A stretch of DNA of 64,000 nt from Halopseudomonas xinjiangensis (GTDB lineage Bacteria > Pseudomonadota > Gammaproteobacteria > Pseudomonadales > Pseudomonadaceae). Below the pieces are notes generated by a model. The model was not told where the DNA came from. It made no database searches and saw only the letters and a list, made by a program, of their open reading frames with translations. Shown piece after piece: positions 1-9,167 of this stretch. A program made the translations under genes and the position numbers. The first letter of the stretch is position 1; the number at the start of each line of letters is the position of its first letter. Location: positions 1-64,000 of the forward strand of contig NZ_LT629736.1 of the NCBI RefSeq assembly GCF_900104945.1. The letters are read 5' to 3'.

Positions 1-893
1 GTGACCTTGCCTTCGTCGTACAGATGGTTGAGCAGGGTGTAGTGCCAGAAGGTCGCCCAGCCTTCATTCATCACCTGCGTCTGGCGCTGGGGGTAAAAGT
101 ACTGCGCAATCTTGCGCACGATACGCACCACTTCACGTTGCCATGATTCGAGCAGCGGCGCGTTCTTCTCGATGAAATACAGCAGATTCTCCTGCGGTTC
201 GGCCGGGTAGCGGGTCTGTTCGTGGTGCTTGTCCTCATGGGGATGCATCACCGGAATGGTTCGCCACAGGTCGTTCACCTGGCGCTGCATGTGTTCCTCG
301 CGTTCCTGCTGGCGCCGGCGCTCCTCGGCAGCGGAAATCGGGTAGGGCCGCTTGTAACGATCCACGCCGTAGTTCATCAGCGCGTGGCAGGAGTCGAGCA
401 GATCTTCGACCGCGTCGATCCCGTGGCGCTCTTCGCAACGCATGATGTACTGCTTGGCAAATACCAGGTAGTCGATGATGGCGCTGGCGTCGGTCCAGGT
501 GCGGAACAGGTAGTTGCCCTTGAAGAAGGAGTTGTGTCCGTAACAGGCATGGGCGATAACCAGCGCCTGCATGGTCATGGTGTTTTCTTCCATCAGATAA
601 GCGATGCACGGATCGGAGTTGATCACGATCTCATAGGCGAGGCCCATCTGGCCGCGCTTGTAGTTTTTCTCCGTATGCAGGAAATGCTTGCCGTAGGACC
701 AGTGGTGATATCCCAGCGGCATGCCCACCGAGGCGTAGGCGTCCATCATCTGTTCGGCGGTGATGACTTCGATCTGGTTCGGATAGGTATCCAGGCCGTA
801 GATGTCGTGCGCGATTCGGCCGATTTCACGGTCGTATTCGCGGATCAGATCGAAGGTCCACTCCGAGCCAGTCGATATGGGTTGGCGTTTCAT
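1..893 (-). CDS. spoVR: SpoVR family protein, partial (C-terminus beyond window)
   Basis: The minus-strand frame is open from an ATG at 893 to the window edge, giving the N-terminal 297 residues. It opens [17 protein letters not shown] and contains the conserved SpoVR/YcgB segments [28 protein letters not shown] and [16 protein letters not shown]. Family members are about 500 residues, so about 40% is missing. The ATG overlaps the yeaH stop as ATGA, which implies translational coupling. SpoVR proteins are named after a Bacillus spore-cortex gene; in Gram-negatives they co-occur with PrkA and YeaH in a stress and stationary-phase module of unclear biochemistry. Family assignment is secure, role is not. 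Confidence 0.93.
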   Translation of the reverse strand, partial: MKRQPISTGSEWTFDLIREYDREIGRIAHDIYGLDTYPNQIEVITAEQMMDAYASVGMPLGYHHWSYGKHFLHTEKNYKRGQMGLAYEIVINSDPCIAYLMEENTMTMQALVIAHACYGHNSFFKGNYLFRTWTDASAIIDYLVFAKQYIMRCEERHGIDAVEDLLDSCHALMNYGVDRYKRPYPISAAEERRRQQEREEHMQRQVNDLWRTIPVMHPHEDKHHEQTRYPAEPQENLLYFIEKNAPLLESWQREVVRIVRKIAQYFYPQRQTQVMNEGWATFWHYTLLNHLYDEGKV

Positions 894-2161
894 GTGGCCA
901 TCCTCTTCTGGAACAACTTGCGAAACACCGGATAGATGTCTCCGGCGTCGACGATCTGCTGCTGGGCGAAACTCTCCGAATAATGCTCGGCGACCTGTTC
1001 ATACTCGTACCAGAGTGCTTGGTGCTCGCGTGGCGTGATCTCCACATAGCAGTAGTACTGCATGGCCGGCATCAGCTGGCGTATCAGCAGCTCGCGGCAG
1101 ATCGGCGAATCATCATTCCAGTTGTCACCGTCCGATGCCTGCGCGCAGTAGATATTCCATTCGTTGGGCGAGTACCGTGTTTCGACGATCTCCTGCGTCA
1201 GACGCAGTGCGCTGGAGACGATGGTTCCGCCGGTTTCGCGCGAGTAGAAGAACTCCTGTTCGTCGACTTCCTTGGCACTGGTGTGGTGGCGAATGAACAC
1301 CACTTCGATGCGTTCGTAGTTACGCCGCAGAAACATGTATAGCAGGATGTAGAAGCGCTTGGCCAGATCCTTGGTTGCCTGGGTCATCGAGCCGGACACG
1401 TCCATCAGACAGAACATCACCGCTTTCGAACTCGGGTTGGGCTGCTTGGTGATCAGGTTGTAACGCAGGTCGAAGGTGTCGAGAAACGGGATGCGGTCTA
1501 TGCGACGCTTGAGTTGCTCGATCTCGTTTTCCAATGCGCGGATGTCGGTCAGGTTATCTGGCTGGTTCTGGCGCAGCAGCTCCAATTCTTTGGTTGCAGC
1601 GCGCAATCGCGAGCGGCTGCCGCCGGACAGTGCGATCCGCCGTGCATGGGCTGCGCGCATTGAGCGAACGATGTTGATGCGCGACGGGTTGCCCTGGGCG
1701 CTGATCCCCGCACGCACGGGTTTGAAGGTATCGGCGCCAGTGATATGGCGCTTGATCAGGTTGGGCAGGGCAAGATCTTCGAACATGAAGTCGAGGAATT
1801 CTTCCTGGGTAATCTGGAAGACGAACTCGTCCATGCCTTCACCACTATCACCCGCCTGTTGTCCGCCCTGACCGCCGCCGCCACCTTGCGGCCGTTCGAT
1901 CTGATCGCCGGTGGTGAACTCGCGGTTACCGGGGTGCACACGGGTCTGCCGCCCGCCCTGGCCGTGATGAAATATGGGTTCGTCGATGTCGCGACCGGGA
2001 ATGCTGATCTGTTCGCCGTGTTCGATGTCGGTGATCGAGCGCCTCCCTACTGCTTCCTCGACCGCCTTCTTGATATGAGCTTTATACCGCCTCAGGAAAC
2101 GCTGGCGATTCACCGTGCTTTTGTTCTTGCCGTTCAGGCGGCGATCAATCACGTAACTCAT
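890..2161 (-). CDS. yeaH: YeaH/YhbH family (DUF444) VWA-like protein
   Basis: 423 residues beginning [20 protein letters not shown], the typical YeaH N-terminus. I chose the ATG at 2161 because a GGAGGGG ribosome site precedes it and homologues begin there; an ATG-initiated extension to 2185 would start inside a repeat. A Gly/Gln-rich stretch lies near residues 92-108, a coiled-coil-like region near 185-225, and a MIDAS-type DVSGS motif at 254-258 marks a von Willebrand A-like fold. In E. coli, YeaH is co-transcribed with the kinase YeaG (PrkA) and helps adaptation to nitrogen or nutrient stress; its biochemical activity is unknown. It sits between prkA (140 bp upstream) and spoVR (ATGA overlap). 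Confidence 0.93.
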   Translation of the reverse strand: MSYVIDRRLNGKNKSTVNRQRFLRRYKAHIKKAVEEAVGRRSITDIEHGEQISIPGRDIDEPIFHHGQGGRQTRVHPGNREFTTGDQIERPQGGGGGQGGQQAGDSGEGMDEFVFQITQEEFLDFMFEDLALPNLIKRHITGADTFKPVRAGISAQGNPSRINIVRSMRAAHARRIALSGGSRSRLRAATKELELLRQNQPDNLTDIRALENEIEQLKRRIDRIPFLDTFDLRYNLITKQPNPSSKAVMFCLMDVSGSMTQATKDLAKRFYILLYMFLRRNYERIEVVFIRHHTSAKEVDEQEFFYSRETGGTIVSSALRLTQEIVETRYSPNEWNIYCAQASDGDNWNDDSPICRELLIRQLMPAMQYYCYVEITPREHQALWYEYEQVAEHYSESFAQQQIVDAGDIYPVFRKLFQKRMAT

Positions 2162-2184
2162 TGGCCCCTCCGGGGCCAGCTTCA

Positions 2185-2202
2185 AGCTTCAAGCTTGAAG
2201 CT
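2185..2202. repeat. 18-bp perfect palindrome of the CAAGCTT repeat family
   Basis: AGCTTCAAGCTTGAAGCT reads the same on both strands and lies just upstream of the yeaH ribosome site. The half-unit AGCTTCAAGCTT is tandem-like here (AGCTTCAAGCTTCAAGCTT), and similar units occur again at 23001-23110. It resembles short extragenic repeats common in pseudomonads. Confidence 0.6.
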
Positions 2203-2248
2203 GACCGTGCTGCTTTCGAATTATGCAGGCACCTGTCGGCACGTACGG

Positions 2249-2281
2249 GCGGCTTGCCGCTTGAAGCTGGCGGCAAGCCGC
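2249..2281. repeat. 12-bp inverted repeat between prkA and yeaH
   Basis: Perfect arms GCGGCTTGCCGC and GCGGCAAGCCGC flank a 9-base loop TTGAAGCTG. The transcript of the prkA-yeaH gap would form a very stable hairpin with no T-run, so it is more likely an RNA-stability or attenuation element, or a REP-type repeat, than a terminator. Its loop carries the same TTGAAGCT word as the palindrome at 2185-2202. Confidence 0.7.
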
Positions 2282-2301
2282 TGCGCAATGACGGCGTACC
2301 G

Positions 2302-4224
2302 TTATTGCGCCTTGCGTACGCGCAGGTACCACTCCGAGAGCAGTCGAACCTGTTTTTCGGTATAGCCGCGTTCGACCATCCGGGTGACAAAATCGCCGTG
2401 TTTCTTCTGGTCTTCCTTCGAGGCCTTGGCGTTGAAACTGATGACCGGTAGCAAGTCCTCGGTATTGGAGAACATCTTCTTCTCGATCACCACGCGAAGC
2501 TTTTCGTACGACAGCCAGCTCGGGTTCTTGCCGTTATTCTGCGCCCGGGCTCGCAGGACGAAGTTGACAATCTCGTTGCGGAAGTCCTTCGGATTGCTGA
2601 TGCCAGCTGGCTTTTCGATCTTTTCCAGTTCCTCGTTCAGTGCCGCACGATTGAGGATTTCCCCGGTATCGGGATCGCGGTACTCCTGATCCTGAATCCA
2701 GAAATCGGCATACATCACATAACGATCGAAGATGTTCTGCCCGTACTCACTATACGACTCGAGGTAAGCGGTCTGGATCTCCTTGCCGATGAAGTCGACG
2801 TAGCGCGGCGCAAGGTATTCCTTCAGATAGCGCAGGTAGCGTTCGCTGACTTCGTTGGGAAACTGTTCCTGCTCGATCTGCTGTTCCAGGACATACAGGA
2901 GATGCACCGGGTTGGCAGCGACTTCGCTGTGATCGTAGTTGAATACCTTGGAGAGGATCTTGAAGGCGAAGCGGGTCGAAAGACCGTTCATGCCTTCGTC
3001 TACGCCAGCCGAATCGCGGTACTCCTGGATCGATTTGGCCTTGGGGTCGGTATCCTTGAGATTCTCGCCATCATAGATGCGCATCTTCGAGTAGACGTTG
3101 GAGTTCTCTGGTTCCTTCAGGCGGGACAGGACGGTGAACTGGGCGAGCATCTTCAACGTGTCCGGCGCGCAGTGAGCATGGGCGAGGGAGCTGTTGGTAA
3201 GCAGCTTCTGGTAGATCTGTATTTCGTCACTGACCCTCAAGCAGTAGGGCACCTTGACGATGTAAATACGATCGATGAAGGCTTCGTTGTTCTTGTTGTT
3301 GCGGAACGTATGCCACTCCGACTCGTTGGAGTGCGCGAGCAATACGCCGTTGAACGGAATCGCGCCCAAGCCCTCGGTGCTGTTGTAGTTGCCTTCCTGA
3401 GTCGCGGTAAGCAGCGGGTGCAGCACCTTTATAGGCGCCTTGAACATCTCGACGAATTCCATCAGGCCCTGGTTGGCGCGGCATAGCGCACCGGAGTAAC
3501 TGTAGGCATCCGGATCGTTCTGCGGGAAGTCTTCCAGCTTGCGGATATCCACCTTGCCGACCAGGGCGGAAATGTCCTGGTTGTTCTCGTCGCCTGGCTC
3601 GGTCTTGGCGATGGCGATCTGTTGCAGTATCGACGGATAAAGTTTGACCACCCGGAACTTGCTGATGTCACCGTTGAATTCGTGCAGTCTTTTTACCGCC
3701 CATGGCGACATGATGCTGTTCACGTAACGACGGGGAATCCCGTAGTCTTCTTCCAGGATGGCGCCGTCTTCGGTGGCGTTGAACAGCCCGAGGGGCGATT
3801 CGAATACCGGTGAATCCTTGATCGCATAGAACGGGACCTGCTGCATCAGTGCCTTGAGCTTCTCGGCCAGCGAGGACTTGCCGCCGCCAACCGGACCCAG
3901 CAGATAGAGGATCTGTTTCTTTTCTTCCAGACCCTGAGCGGCATGGCGGAAGTAGGAAACGATGTGCTCGATCGCGTCTTCCATGCCGTGGAAATCAGCG
4001 AAGGCCGGATACCGCTTGATGACCTTGTTGGAGAAGATGCGCGAAAGACGAGGGTCCAGCGAGGTGTCGATCACCTCTGGTTCGCCAATCGCCATGAGCA
4101 GGCGCTCGGCGGCAGAGGCGTATGTCGTTGGGTCGGATTTACAGAGCTCAAGATACTCCTGCAGGGAGTATTCCTCCTGCCGGGTAGTCTCGAAGCGGTT
4201 CTGGAAATGGCTGAATATGCTCAT
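2302..4224 (-). CDS. prkA: PrkA serine protein kinase
   Basis: 640 residues, the usual PrkA/YeaG length. The N-terminal AAA-like part carries a Walker A GPVGGGKSS at 110-118; the C-terminal part is the PrkA kinase-like domain. The family are cytosolic serine kinases, with protease-type AAA activity reported for some, linked to stationary phase and starvation. It heads prkA-yeaH-spoVR, the conserved three-gene stress module. The ATG at 4224 follows a GAGGTCGTGCC ribosome site. The long, structured upstream region could hold a stress promoter, but I can only infer that. Confidence 0.97.
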   Translation of the reverse strand: MSIFSHFQNRFETTRQEEYSLQEYLELCKSDPTTYASAAERLLMAIGEPEVIDTSLDPRLSRIFSNKVIKRYPAFADFHGMEDAIEHIVSYFRHAAQGLEEKKQILYLLGPVGGGKSSLAEKLKALMQQVPFYAIKDSPVFESPLGLFNATEDGAILEEDYGIPRRYVNSIMSPWAVKRLHEFNGDISKFRVVKLYPSILQQIAIAKTEPGDENNQDISALVGKVDIRKLEDFPQNDPDAYSYSGALCRANQGLMEFVEMFKAPIKVLHPLLTATQEGNYNSTEGLGAIPFNGVLLAHSNESEWHTFRNNKNNEAFIDRIYIVKVPYCLRVSDEIQIYQKLLTNSSLAHAHCAPDTLKMLAQFTVLSRLKEPENSNVYSKMRIYDGENLKDTDPKAKSIQEYRDSAGVDEGMNGLSTRFAFKILSKVFNYDHSEVAANPVHLLYVLEQQIEQEQFPNEVSERYLRYLKEYLAPRYVDFIGKEIQTAYLESYSEYGQNIFDRYVMYADFWIQDQEYRDPDTGEILNRAALNEELEKIEKPAGISNPKDFRNEIVNFVLRARAQNNGKNPSWLSYEKLRVVIEKKMFSNTEDLLPVISFNAKASKEDQKKHGDFVTRMVERGYTEKQVRLLSEWYLRVRKAQ

Positions 4225-4532
4225 GGCACGACCTCGCTGTTACCTAGATGAGGTCCGTGGCTCCCGGGCAAGGGCCCGCCTGACGCTGTACAGGGCGACG
4301 GCATATGGTGATGCGTGAATCCCCCAATACCACCTCGAACGGGCACATCGAGAGTCTGTCGGAGTGACCGGGTCAGCCGGAGCTGGCCCCGTGTCCGGCA
4401 AGCTCCCGTGTTATCGGAAGCCGGCAGACCGGCCTTCTCTTATTTGATTAGCCTCGATTCCAGAATAGTCCTTTTGCAAGCCGCTGACAGCGGTCTGGCA
4501 AAAAAAGTTTGCACGGATTGTGACGGGGGGTG
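4225..4532. other. 308-bp non-coding region upstream of prkA
   Basis: No convincing gene. It holds two compact hairpins: GGTCAGC-CGGA-GCTGGCC at 4371-4388 and AAGCCGG-CAGA-CCGGCCTT at 4418-4436 (the latter with one unpaired base). On the minus strand a seven-T run lies near 4501-4507, soon after the glpE stop but without a clear GC hairpin. A CTATTCT hexamer-like box on the minus strand (4462-4468) resembles a stationary-phase sigma -10 element; this is a weak suggestion. If transcription starts there, prkA has a leader of roughly 230 nt. Confidence 0.5.
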
Positions 4533-4859
4533 TCAGACGTCGTTGCGTTCGATTTTGGCAGGGTATTGCTGGCGCCACAGCTCGAAGCCGCCGTCGAGGC
4601 TGTACACCTCGGCAAAGCCCAGGCTGGCCAGGTAAGCGGCGGCAGGCTGACTGGAATTGCCGTGATAGCAGCACACCAGAAGCGGCGCTTGGCGGTCGGC
4701 ACCGGCCACGAATTGCGGCAGATTGTCGTTATCCAGACGCTGGGCGGTAACGATCCGTCCGGCTTCGAAGCTCTGCGGATCGCGAATGTCCACCACGGTG
4801 GCGCCTTGCTCGAGCAGCGCGGCGGCGCTGGTCGGGTCGATCCGTTTGAACTCACTCAT
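4533..4859 (-). CDS. glpE: Thiosulfate sulfurtransferase GlpE (single-domain rhodanese)
   Basis: 108 residues, the normal GlpE size. The start MSEFKRIDP at 4859 is preceded by GGAG; an in-frame extension to 4883 lies inside apaH and is unlikely. The active-site loop CCYHGNSS contains the rhodanese cysteine that carries the persulfide. The enzyme transfers sulfane sulfur from thiosulfate to cyanide or thiol acceptors such as thioredoxin in the cytosol. It is the last gene of the lptD-to-glpE operon, its ATG overlapping the apaH end by 8 bp. Confidence 0.95.
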   Translation of the reverse strand: MSEFKRIDPTSAAALLEQGATVVDIRDPQSFEAGRIVTAQRLDNDNLPQFVAGADRQAPLLVCCYHGNSSQPAAAYLASLGFAEVYSLDGGFELWRQQYPAKIERNDV

Positions 4860-5673
4860 GCTCGTCTCCGCAGCTGCAGACATGCCGTTCGCCGGTGTCC
4901 AGGTTCATCAAGGTCAAACTGTTGCCCCACACACAGCCGCTGTCGAGGGCATGTACGCCGGGCACGCCGGATACTCCTCCCAGCGCGGCCCAGTGGCCGA
5001 AGACCAGTTTGGTCTCGGGGTTCTTGCGCGGGTGGTTGAACCATGGCGCGAACTCCTTCGGGGCCGAATCGACGGACTCCTTGGACTTCAGATCCAGTGT
5101 CCCGTCTGCCTTGCAGAAGCGCATGCGGGTAAGGTAATTGGTGATTGCCCGTAGCCGATCCATGCCGGTAAGTGACGGCTTCCAGCGCGCCGGTTCGTTG
5201 CCGTACATGTTGTCCAAAAACGAACCTCGCAGGGCCTCGTCGCGCAAGACCGCTTCGACCTCAGCTGCTCGTTTGAGTGTTTGCTTGACCGACCAGATCG
5301 GTGGAACGCCGGCATGGGTCATCAGGCAGTCAAGGCGCGAATCGTAGTGCGCCAGCGGCAGCTGACACAGGCCGGAGAGCAAGGTGTCCCGATCGCTGGC
5401 CTTGAGGATCGGCAACAGGGTGTCGGATTTGCGCAGCAGGGTCGCGTCCCGGGAAGCCGCCAGCAGGTGCAGGTCGTGATTGCCGAGAAGCGCGATACAG
5501 GCATTGTCGAGGCTGTTGATGAAGCGCAGGGTCTCCAGCGAGTCCGGCCCCCGGTTGATCAGATCGCCTACCGACCACAACACATCCCGCGAAGGATTGA
5601 AGTCCACCTCCTCAAGCAGGCATTTCAATGGCTTCAGGCAACCATGCAGGTCGCCAACGGCGTAGGTCGTCAT
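4852..5673 (-). CDS. apaH: Symmetrical bis(5'-nucleosyl)-tetraphosphatase ApaH
   Basis: 273 residues. Metallophosphatase motifs are in order: [16 protein letters not shown] and GNHDLHLLA near the N-terminus, with metal-ligand histidines in LMTHAGVPP and GHWA further on. It hydrolyses Ap4A to two ADP; in E. coli ApaH also removes Np4 caps from RNA. It lies 20 bp after apaG and overlaps glpE. The apaG-apaH order behind rsmA is conserved in gammaproteobacteria. Confidence 0.97.
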   Translation of the reverse strand: MTTYAVGDLHGCLKPLKCLLEEVDFNPSRDVLWSVGDLINRGPDSLETLRFINSLDNACIALLGNHDLHLLAASRDATLLRKSDTLLPILKASDRDTLLSGLCQLPLAHYDSRLDCLMTHAGVPPIWSVKQTLKRAAEVEAVLRDEALRGSFLDNMYGNEPARWKPSLTGMDRLRAITNYLTRMRFCKADGTLDLKSKESVDSAPKEFAPWFNHPRKNPETKLVFGHWAALGGVSGVPGVHALDSGCVWGNSLTLMNLDTGERHVCSCGDEHE

Positions 5674-5693
5674 GCTATAGCCCTGTAGGTGGT

Positions 5694-6077
5694 TCAGTTC
5701 AGAGCGTTAGGCTTGGCGAGGCGAAACAGCGGTACCGGCACCCGGTATTCGTGGCCATCCGCGGCGCGCATGCCGTAACTGCCCTGCATGGTGCCGACTG
5801 GTGTTTCCAGCAGACAGCCGCTGCTATAGGTGTGCGTTGCGCCGGGCTCGATCACCGGTTGTTCACCGACTACGCCAGGCCCTTCCACTTGCTGGATCTT
5901 GTTGTTGCCGTCATGGATCGTCCATTGGCGATCCAGTAACTGGGCGGCCACCGCTCCATCGTTGCGAATGCTGATGGTGTAGGCAAAGGCAAAGCGGTTG
6001 GCTTCAGGATCGGATTGCTCGCGCAGAAAACGCGTTTGCACGCTGATAGCAACAGTATAGGTGCTTGATGCGGTCAT
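5694..6077 (-). CDS. apaG: ApaG domain protein
   Basis: 127 residues, all in one ApaG (DUF525) beta-sandwich domain; conserved stretches [23 protein letters not shown] and [18 protein letters not shown]. The family is linked to Co/Mg homeostasis from old genetic data and its molecular function is unsettled. The ATG overlaps the rsmA stop (ATGA), so translation is probably coupled. Confidence 0.95.
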   Translation of the reverse strand: MTASSTYTVAISVQTRFLREQSDPEANRFAFAYTISIRNDGAVAAQLLDRQWTIHDGNNKIQQVEGPGVVGEQPVIEPGATHTYSSGCLLETPVGTMQGSYGMRAADGHEYRVPVPLFRLAKPNALN

Positions 6078-6892
6078 GCTGGGCCTCCGTCTGTTTTGGC
6101 CTGGCGGGCCAGGCGATTGGCGAGGCGGACAAAGCCGGCCAGATCCACCTGTTCGGGCCGTAGCGTCGGGTCAAGACCTTCGGCGGCGATGCTGTCGGCG
6201 TCCAGCAGGGGCTTTAGCGTGTTGCGCAAGGTCTTGCGGCGCTGATTGAATGCCTCACGGACCACGCGTTCGAGCATGCCAGGGTCGTCCGCCGGATAGG
6301 GGAGCTCACCATGAGGCACCAAGCGCACGATCGCCGAGTCGACCTTTGGCGCCGGACTGAACGCGCCAGGCCCGACGTCGAACAGGTGTTCAACATGACA
6401 ATGATATTGCACCATGATTCCCAGCCGCCCGTAGTGCGACGTGCCTGGACCGGCCGCGAGGCGCTGTACGACCTCTTTCTGCAGCATGAAATGCATGTCT
6501 TCGACGCAGGCTGACTGCTTGAGCAGATGAAACATCAGCGGTGTCGAAATGTTGTAGGGCAGGTTGCCGACGATGCGCAGTTTCTGCTCACCTGCGAGGC
6601 TGGAAAAGTCGAATTTGAGCGCATCGCCCTTGTGCAGGGAGAAGTTCGGCAGATGACCGAACTTGGCCAGCAGGATCGGATGCAGATCATGATCCAGCTC
6701 GACCACATCGAGTCGGGCGCCACTGGCCAGCAGCCCTTCGGTAATCGCGCCCTGACCGGGGCCGATCTCTACCAGATGCTGTCCATCGCGCGGCGCAATC
6801 GCGCGATGGATGCGATTGATCACGCCGGCATCGTGCAGGAAGTTCTGGCCGAAACGCTTGCGCGCGCGGTGCGGGGCGGACTGATTCATCAT
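6074..6892 (-). CDS. rsmA: 16S rRNA dimethyladenosine transferase RsmA (KsgA)
   Basis: 272 residues. It contains [11 protein letters not shown] at the N-terminus, SAM motif [16 protein letters not shown] and the catalytic NLPYNIS. It dimethylates two adjacent adenines in helix 45 of 16S rRNA late in 30S maturation, using SAM. Two adjacent ATG codons (6892 and 6889) are possible starts; the first overlaps the pdxA stop. It is the middle gene of the operon. Confidence 0.97.
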   Translation of the reverse strand: MMNQSAPHRARKRFGQNFLHDAGVINRIHRAIAPRDGQHLVEIGPGQGAITEGLLASGARLDVVELDHDLHPILLAKFGHLPNFSLHKGDALKFDFSSLAGEQKLRIVGNLPYNISTPLMFHLLKQSACVEDMHFMLQKEVVQRLAAGPGTSHYGRLGIMVQYHCHVEHLFDVGPGAFSPAPKVDSAIVRLVPHGELPYPADDPGMLERVVREAFNQRRKTLRNTLKPLLDADSIAAEGLDPTLRPEQVDLAGFVRLANRLARQAKTDGGPA

Positions 6893-7878
6893 TGGGCTCC
6901 CGCTTCTACCATGTCGATCGCCGTGTCCACGGCGACCTGCAGACTGCCGGGGTCGGCGCGGCCGGTGCCCGCCAGGTCCAGGGCAGTACCGTGATCAACC
7001 GAGGTACGGATGATCGGCAGGCCCAGGGTGATATTCACTGCCGAACCGAAGCCCTTGTGCTTGAGAACCGGCAGACCCTGGTCGTGATACATGGCCAGCA
7101 CCGCATCGGCGTGTTCGAGATGGCGGGGGGTGAAGAGGGTATCGGCCGGGAGCGGTCCTTCGAGGTGCAGCCCCTCGCCACGCAGGCGTTCAAGCACCGG
7201 AATGATCACATCGATTTCTTCCCGCCCGAGGTGACCGCCTTCTCCTGCATGCGGATTCAGCCCGCATACAACAATCTTCGGTGCGCTCAGGCCGAAACGC
7301 GACTGCAGATCGCTGTGCGTGATGCGTAACACTCGCTCAAGCAGTTCCGGAGTAATCGCATCCGCCACCGCACGTAACGGCAGATGAGTGGTTGCCAGAG
7401 CCACACGCAGTCCGGGGCACGCCAGCATCATGACTACCTGGGCAGTGCCGGTGAGCTCGGCAAAGAACTCGGTGTGGCCGGAGAAGGCGACTCCGGCATC
7501 GTTGATGATGCCTTTGTGCACCGGTGCCGTGACTACCGCGCCGAAGCGCCCCGCCAGGCAACCGTTTCCGGCTTCCCTGAGCGTCTCCAGCACATAGGCG
7601 GCGTTGGCTGGATCCAGTTGACCCGGTGTACTCCGCTGCGCCAGGCGAACTGGAAGGACTTCGAGCGTGCCGGCCGCCTGGGCCGATGCCGGCCGAGAGG
7701 GGTCGTAGTCTTGCAACTGAACGTCGAGGCCAAGCAGTTCGGCGCGCTCGGCCAGCAAGTCCGGGTCGGCGACAACTACCCTTCGGTGCCGACAAGGCTG
7801 CGCCGCCAGCATCAGACAAAGTTCCGGACCGATGCCAGCGGGTTCGCCGGCAGTAAGTGCGATTGCGGAAGCTGCCAC
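6889..7878 (-). CDS. pdxA: 4-hydroxythreonine-4-phosphate dehydrogenase PdxA
   Basis: 329 residues with the family signatures [36 protein letters not shown] and [15 protein letters not shown] (metal-binding His residues). It oxidises 4-phosphohydroxy-L-threonine in the DXP-dependent pyridoxal phosphate pathway. The start is GTG at 7878, sharing one base with the surA TAG stop (TAGTG), so the two are tightly coupled. Confidence 0.96.
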   Translation of the reverse strand: MAASAIALTAGEPAGIGPELCLMLAAQPCRHRRVVVADPDLLAERAELLGLDVQLQDYDPSRPASAQAAGTLEVLPVRLAQRSTPGQLDPANAAYVLETLREAGNGCLAGRFGAVVTAPVHKGIINDAGVAFSGHTEFFAELTGTAQVVMMLACPGLRVALATTHLPLRAVADAITPELLERVLRITHSDLQSRFGLSAPKIVVCGLNPHAGEGGHLGREEIDVIIPVLERLRGEGLHLEGPLPADTLFTPRHLEHADAVLAMYHDQGLPVLKHKGFGSAVNITLGLPIIRTSVDHGTALDLAGTGRADPGSLQVAVDTAIDMVEAGAQ

Positions 7879-9167
7879 TAGATCTTTTTCTCGACGTAGG
7901 CTTCGTCGCGAATTTCCAGCAGCCAGGTCTGAAGTTCCTGTTCGTACTTGCGATTCTGCAGCAGGCTGGTCGCCTGCTGCTTGCGCATATCGTCGGTCAT
8001 GTCGACGTTGCGCTGGCCTTCGACCTGAAGAATGTGCCAGCCGAACTGCGTCTGGAACGGCCGCGAAACCTGGCCTTCCGGGATGGTAGTCATCACGTCA
8101 CGGAACTCCGACACCATGGTTTCCGGCGTGACCCAGTTCATCGATCCGCCGTTGAGTGCCGATCCGGGGTCTTCGGAGAAAGAACGGGCCAGCTTGGCAA
8201 AGGACTCGCCGTTCTGGATACGCTGATACAGGCGCTGTGCCAATTGCACGGCTTCCTCTTCGCTACGGATCTCGTTCGGCTTGATCAGGATGTGGCGAAC
8301 GTTGAATTCGGTAACCATTTGGTTATCACCACCGCGCCGTTCCAGTAGCTTCATGATGTGAAAGCCCGCCGGGGAACGCATGGGCTGGGTAACTCCGCCA
8401 ATCTCGAGATTGGCGATGGCGTCGGCGAAGGGGCCCGGCAGCTGGGCAGCCTTGCGCCAGCCGAGCTCACCGCTTTCCAGTGAACTGTCGGAGGCCGAGC
8501 GGCGTGCGGCAACGCGCTCGAAGTCGGCGCCACCCTGCAGTTCCTCATGAATGGCCTGCGCCTGCTCGGCTCGCCGTTGCGTTTCGGCGGAATCGGCGTT
8601 TTCCGAGAGCGGAAGCACGATCATGGCCAGCCGATAATCGGCAGAGGTCTGGTAGCGTCCCACTTCCGAGCTGAGGAAATTGCGTACTTCCTGGTCGGTA
8701 ACCTGGATGCGCTCGGCTACCCGCCGCTGGCGCACGCGATTGATCAGCATTTCACGGCGAATCTGCTCGCGCGCCTCGTTGTAGCTTATTCCGTCGCGCT
8801 CAAGTGCTGCGCGGAACTGCGCAAGGCTGACATTATTGCGCTGGGCCAGTTGCTCCATGGTCTGGTTCAGGCTGGCTTCGTCTATCTGCATTCCGGCACG
8901 CTCGGCCATCTGCAGCTGGATGCTTTCAAGGATCAGGCGATCCAGCACCTGGTCACGCAGGACCGGGTCTGGCGGCAGGCTCTCGCCCCGCGCGCTCAGT
9001 TGCTGGCGAACCTCAGTCATTCGGGATTCGACCTGGCTCATCATCACGACGTCGTTTTCGACGATCGCGGCGACGCGGTCGAGCGGCTGCACCTGTGCCT
9101 GGGCGACGGTGCAGAAGAGCAGGCCGGCACACAGGCCGGCCAGTGCTTTGTGAAGCTTAAAACGCAT
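7878..9167 (-). CDS. surA: Periplasmic chaperone / peptidyl-prolyl isomerase SurA
   Basis: 429 residues from the ATG at 9167, which begins [18 protein letters not shown] and gives a clean signal peptide ending near AQAQ. An upstream in-frame start at 9203 would place charged residues before the signal and lies inside lptD. An N-terminal SurA chaperone region is followed by two parvulin domains (near residues 170-275 and 285-385, for example [12 protein letters not shown] and [12 protein letters not shown]). It escorts outer-membrane proteins, including LptD encoded just upstream, through the periplasm. The ATG overlaps the lptD 3' end. Confidence 0.95.
   Translation of the reverse strand: MRFKLHKALAGLCAGLLFCTVAQAQVQPLDRVAAIVENDVVMMSQVESRMTEVRQQLSARGESLPPDPVLRDQVLDRLILESIQLQMAERAGMQIDEASLNQTMEQLAQRNNVSLAQFRAALERDGISYNEAREQIRREMLINRVRQRRVAERIQVTDQEVRNFLSSEVGRYQTSADYRLAMIVLPLSENADSAETQRRAEQAQAIHEELQGGADFERVAARRSASDSSLESGELGWRKAAQLPGPFADAIANLEIGGVTQPMRSPAGFHIMKLLERRGGDNQMVTEFNVRHILIKPNEIRSEEEAVQLAQRLYQRIQNGESFAKLARSFSEDPGSALNGGSMNWVTPETMVSEFRDVMTTIPEGQVSRPFQTQFGWHILQVEGQRNVDMTDDMRKQQATSLLQNRKYEQELQTWLLEIRDEAYVEKKI

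Noticed and set aside
222..935. Plus-strand open frame of 237 codons opposite spoVR
   Set aside because: Antisense shadow of a clear SpoVR coding frame; amino-acid content is that of reversed GC-rich codons and there is no start signal.
4499..4532. Rho-independent terminator of glpE
   Set aside because: There is a seven-T run on the minus strand, but no GC-rich hairpin directly before it; evidence is insufficient.
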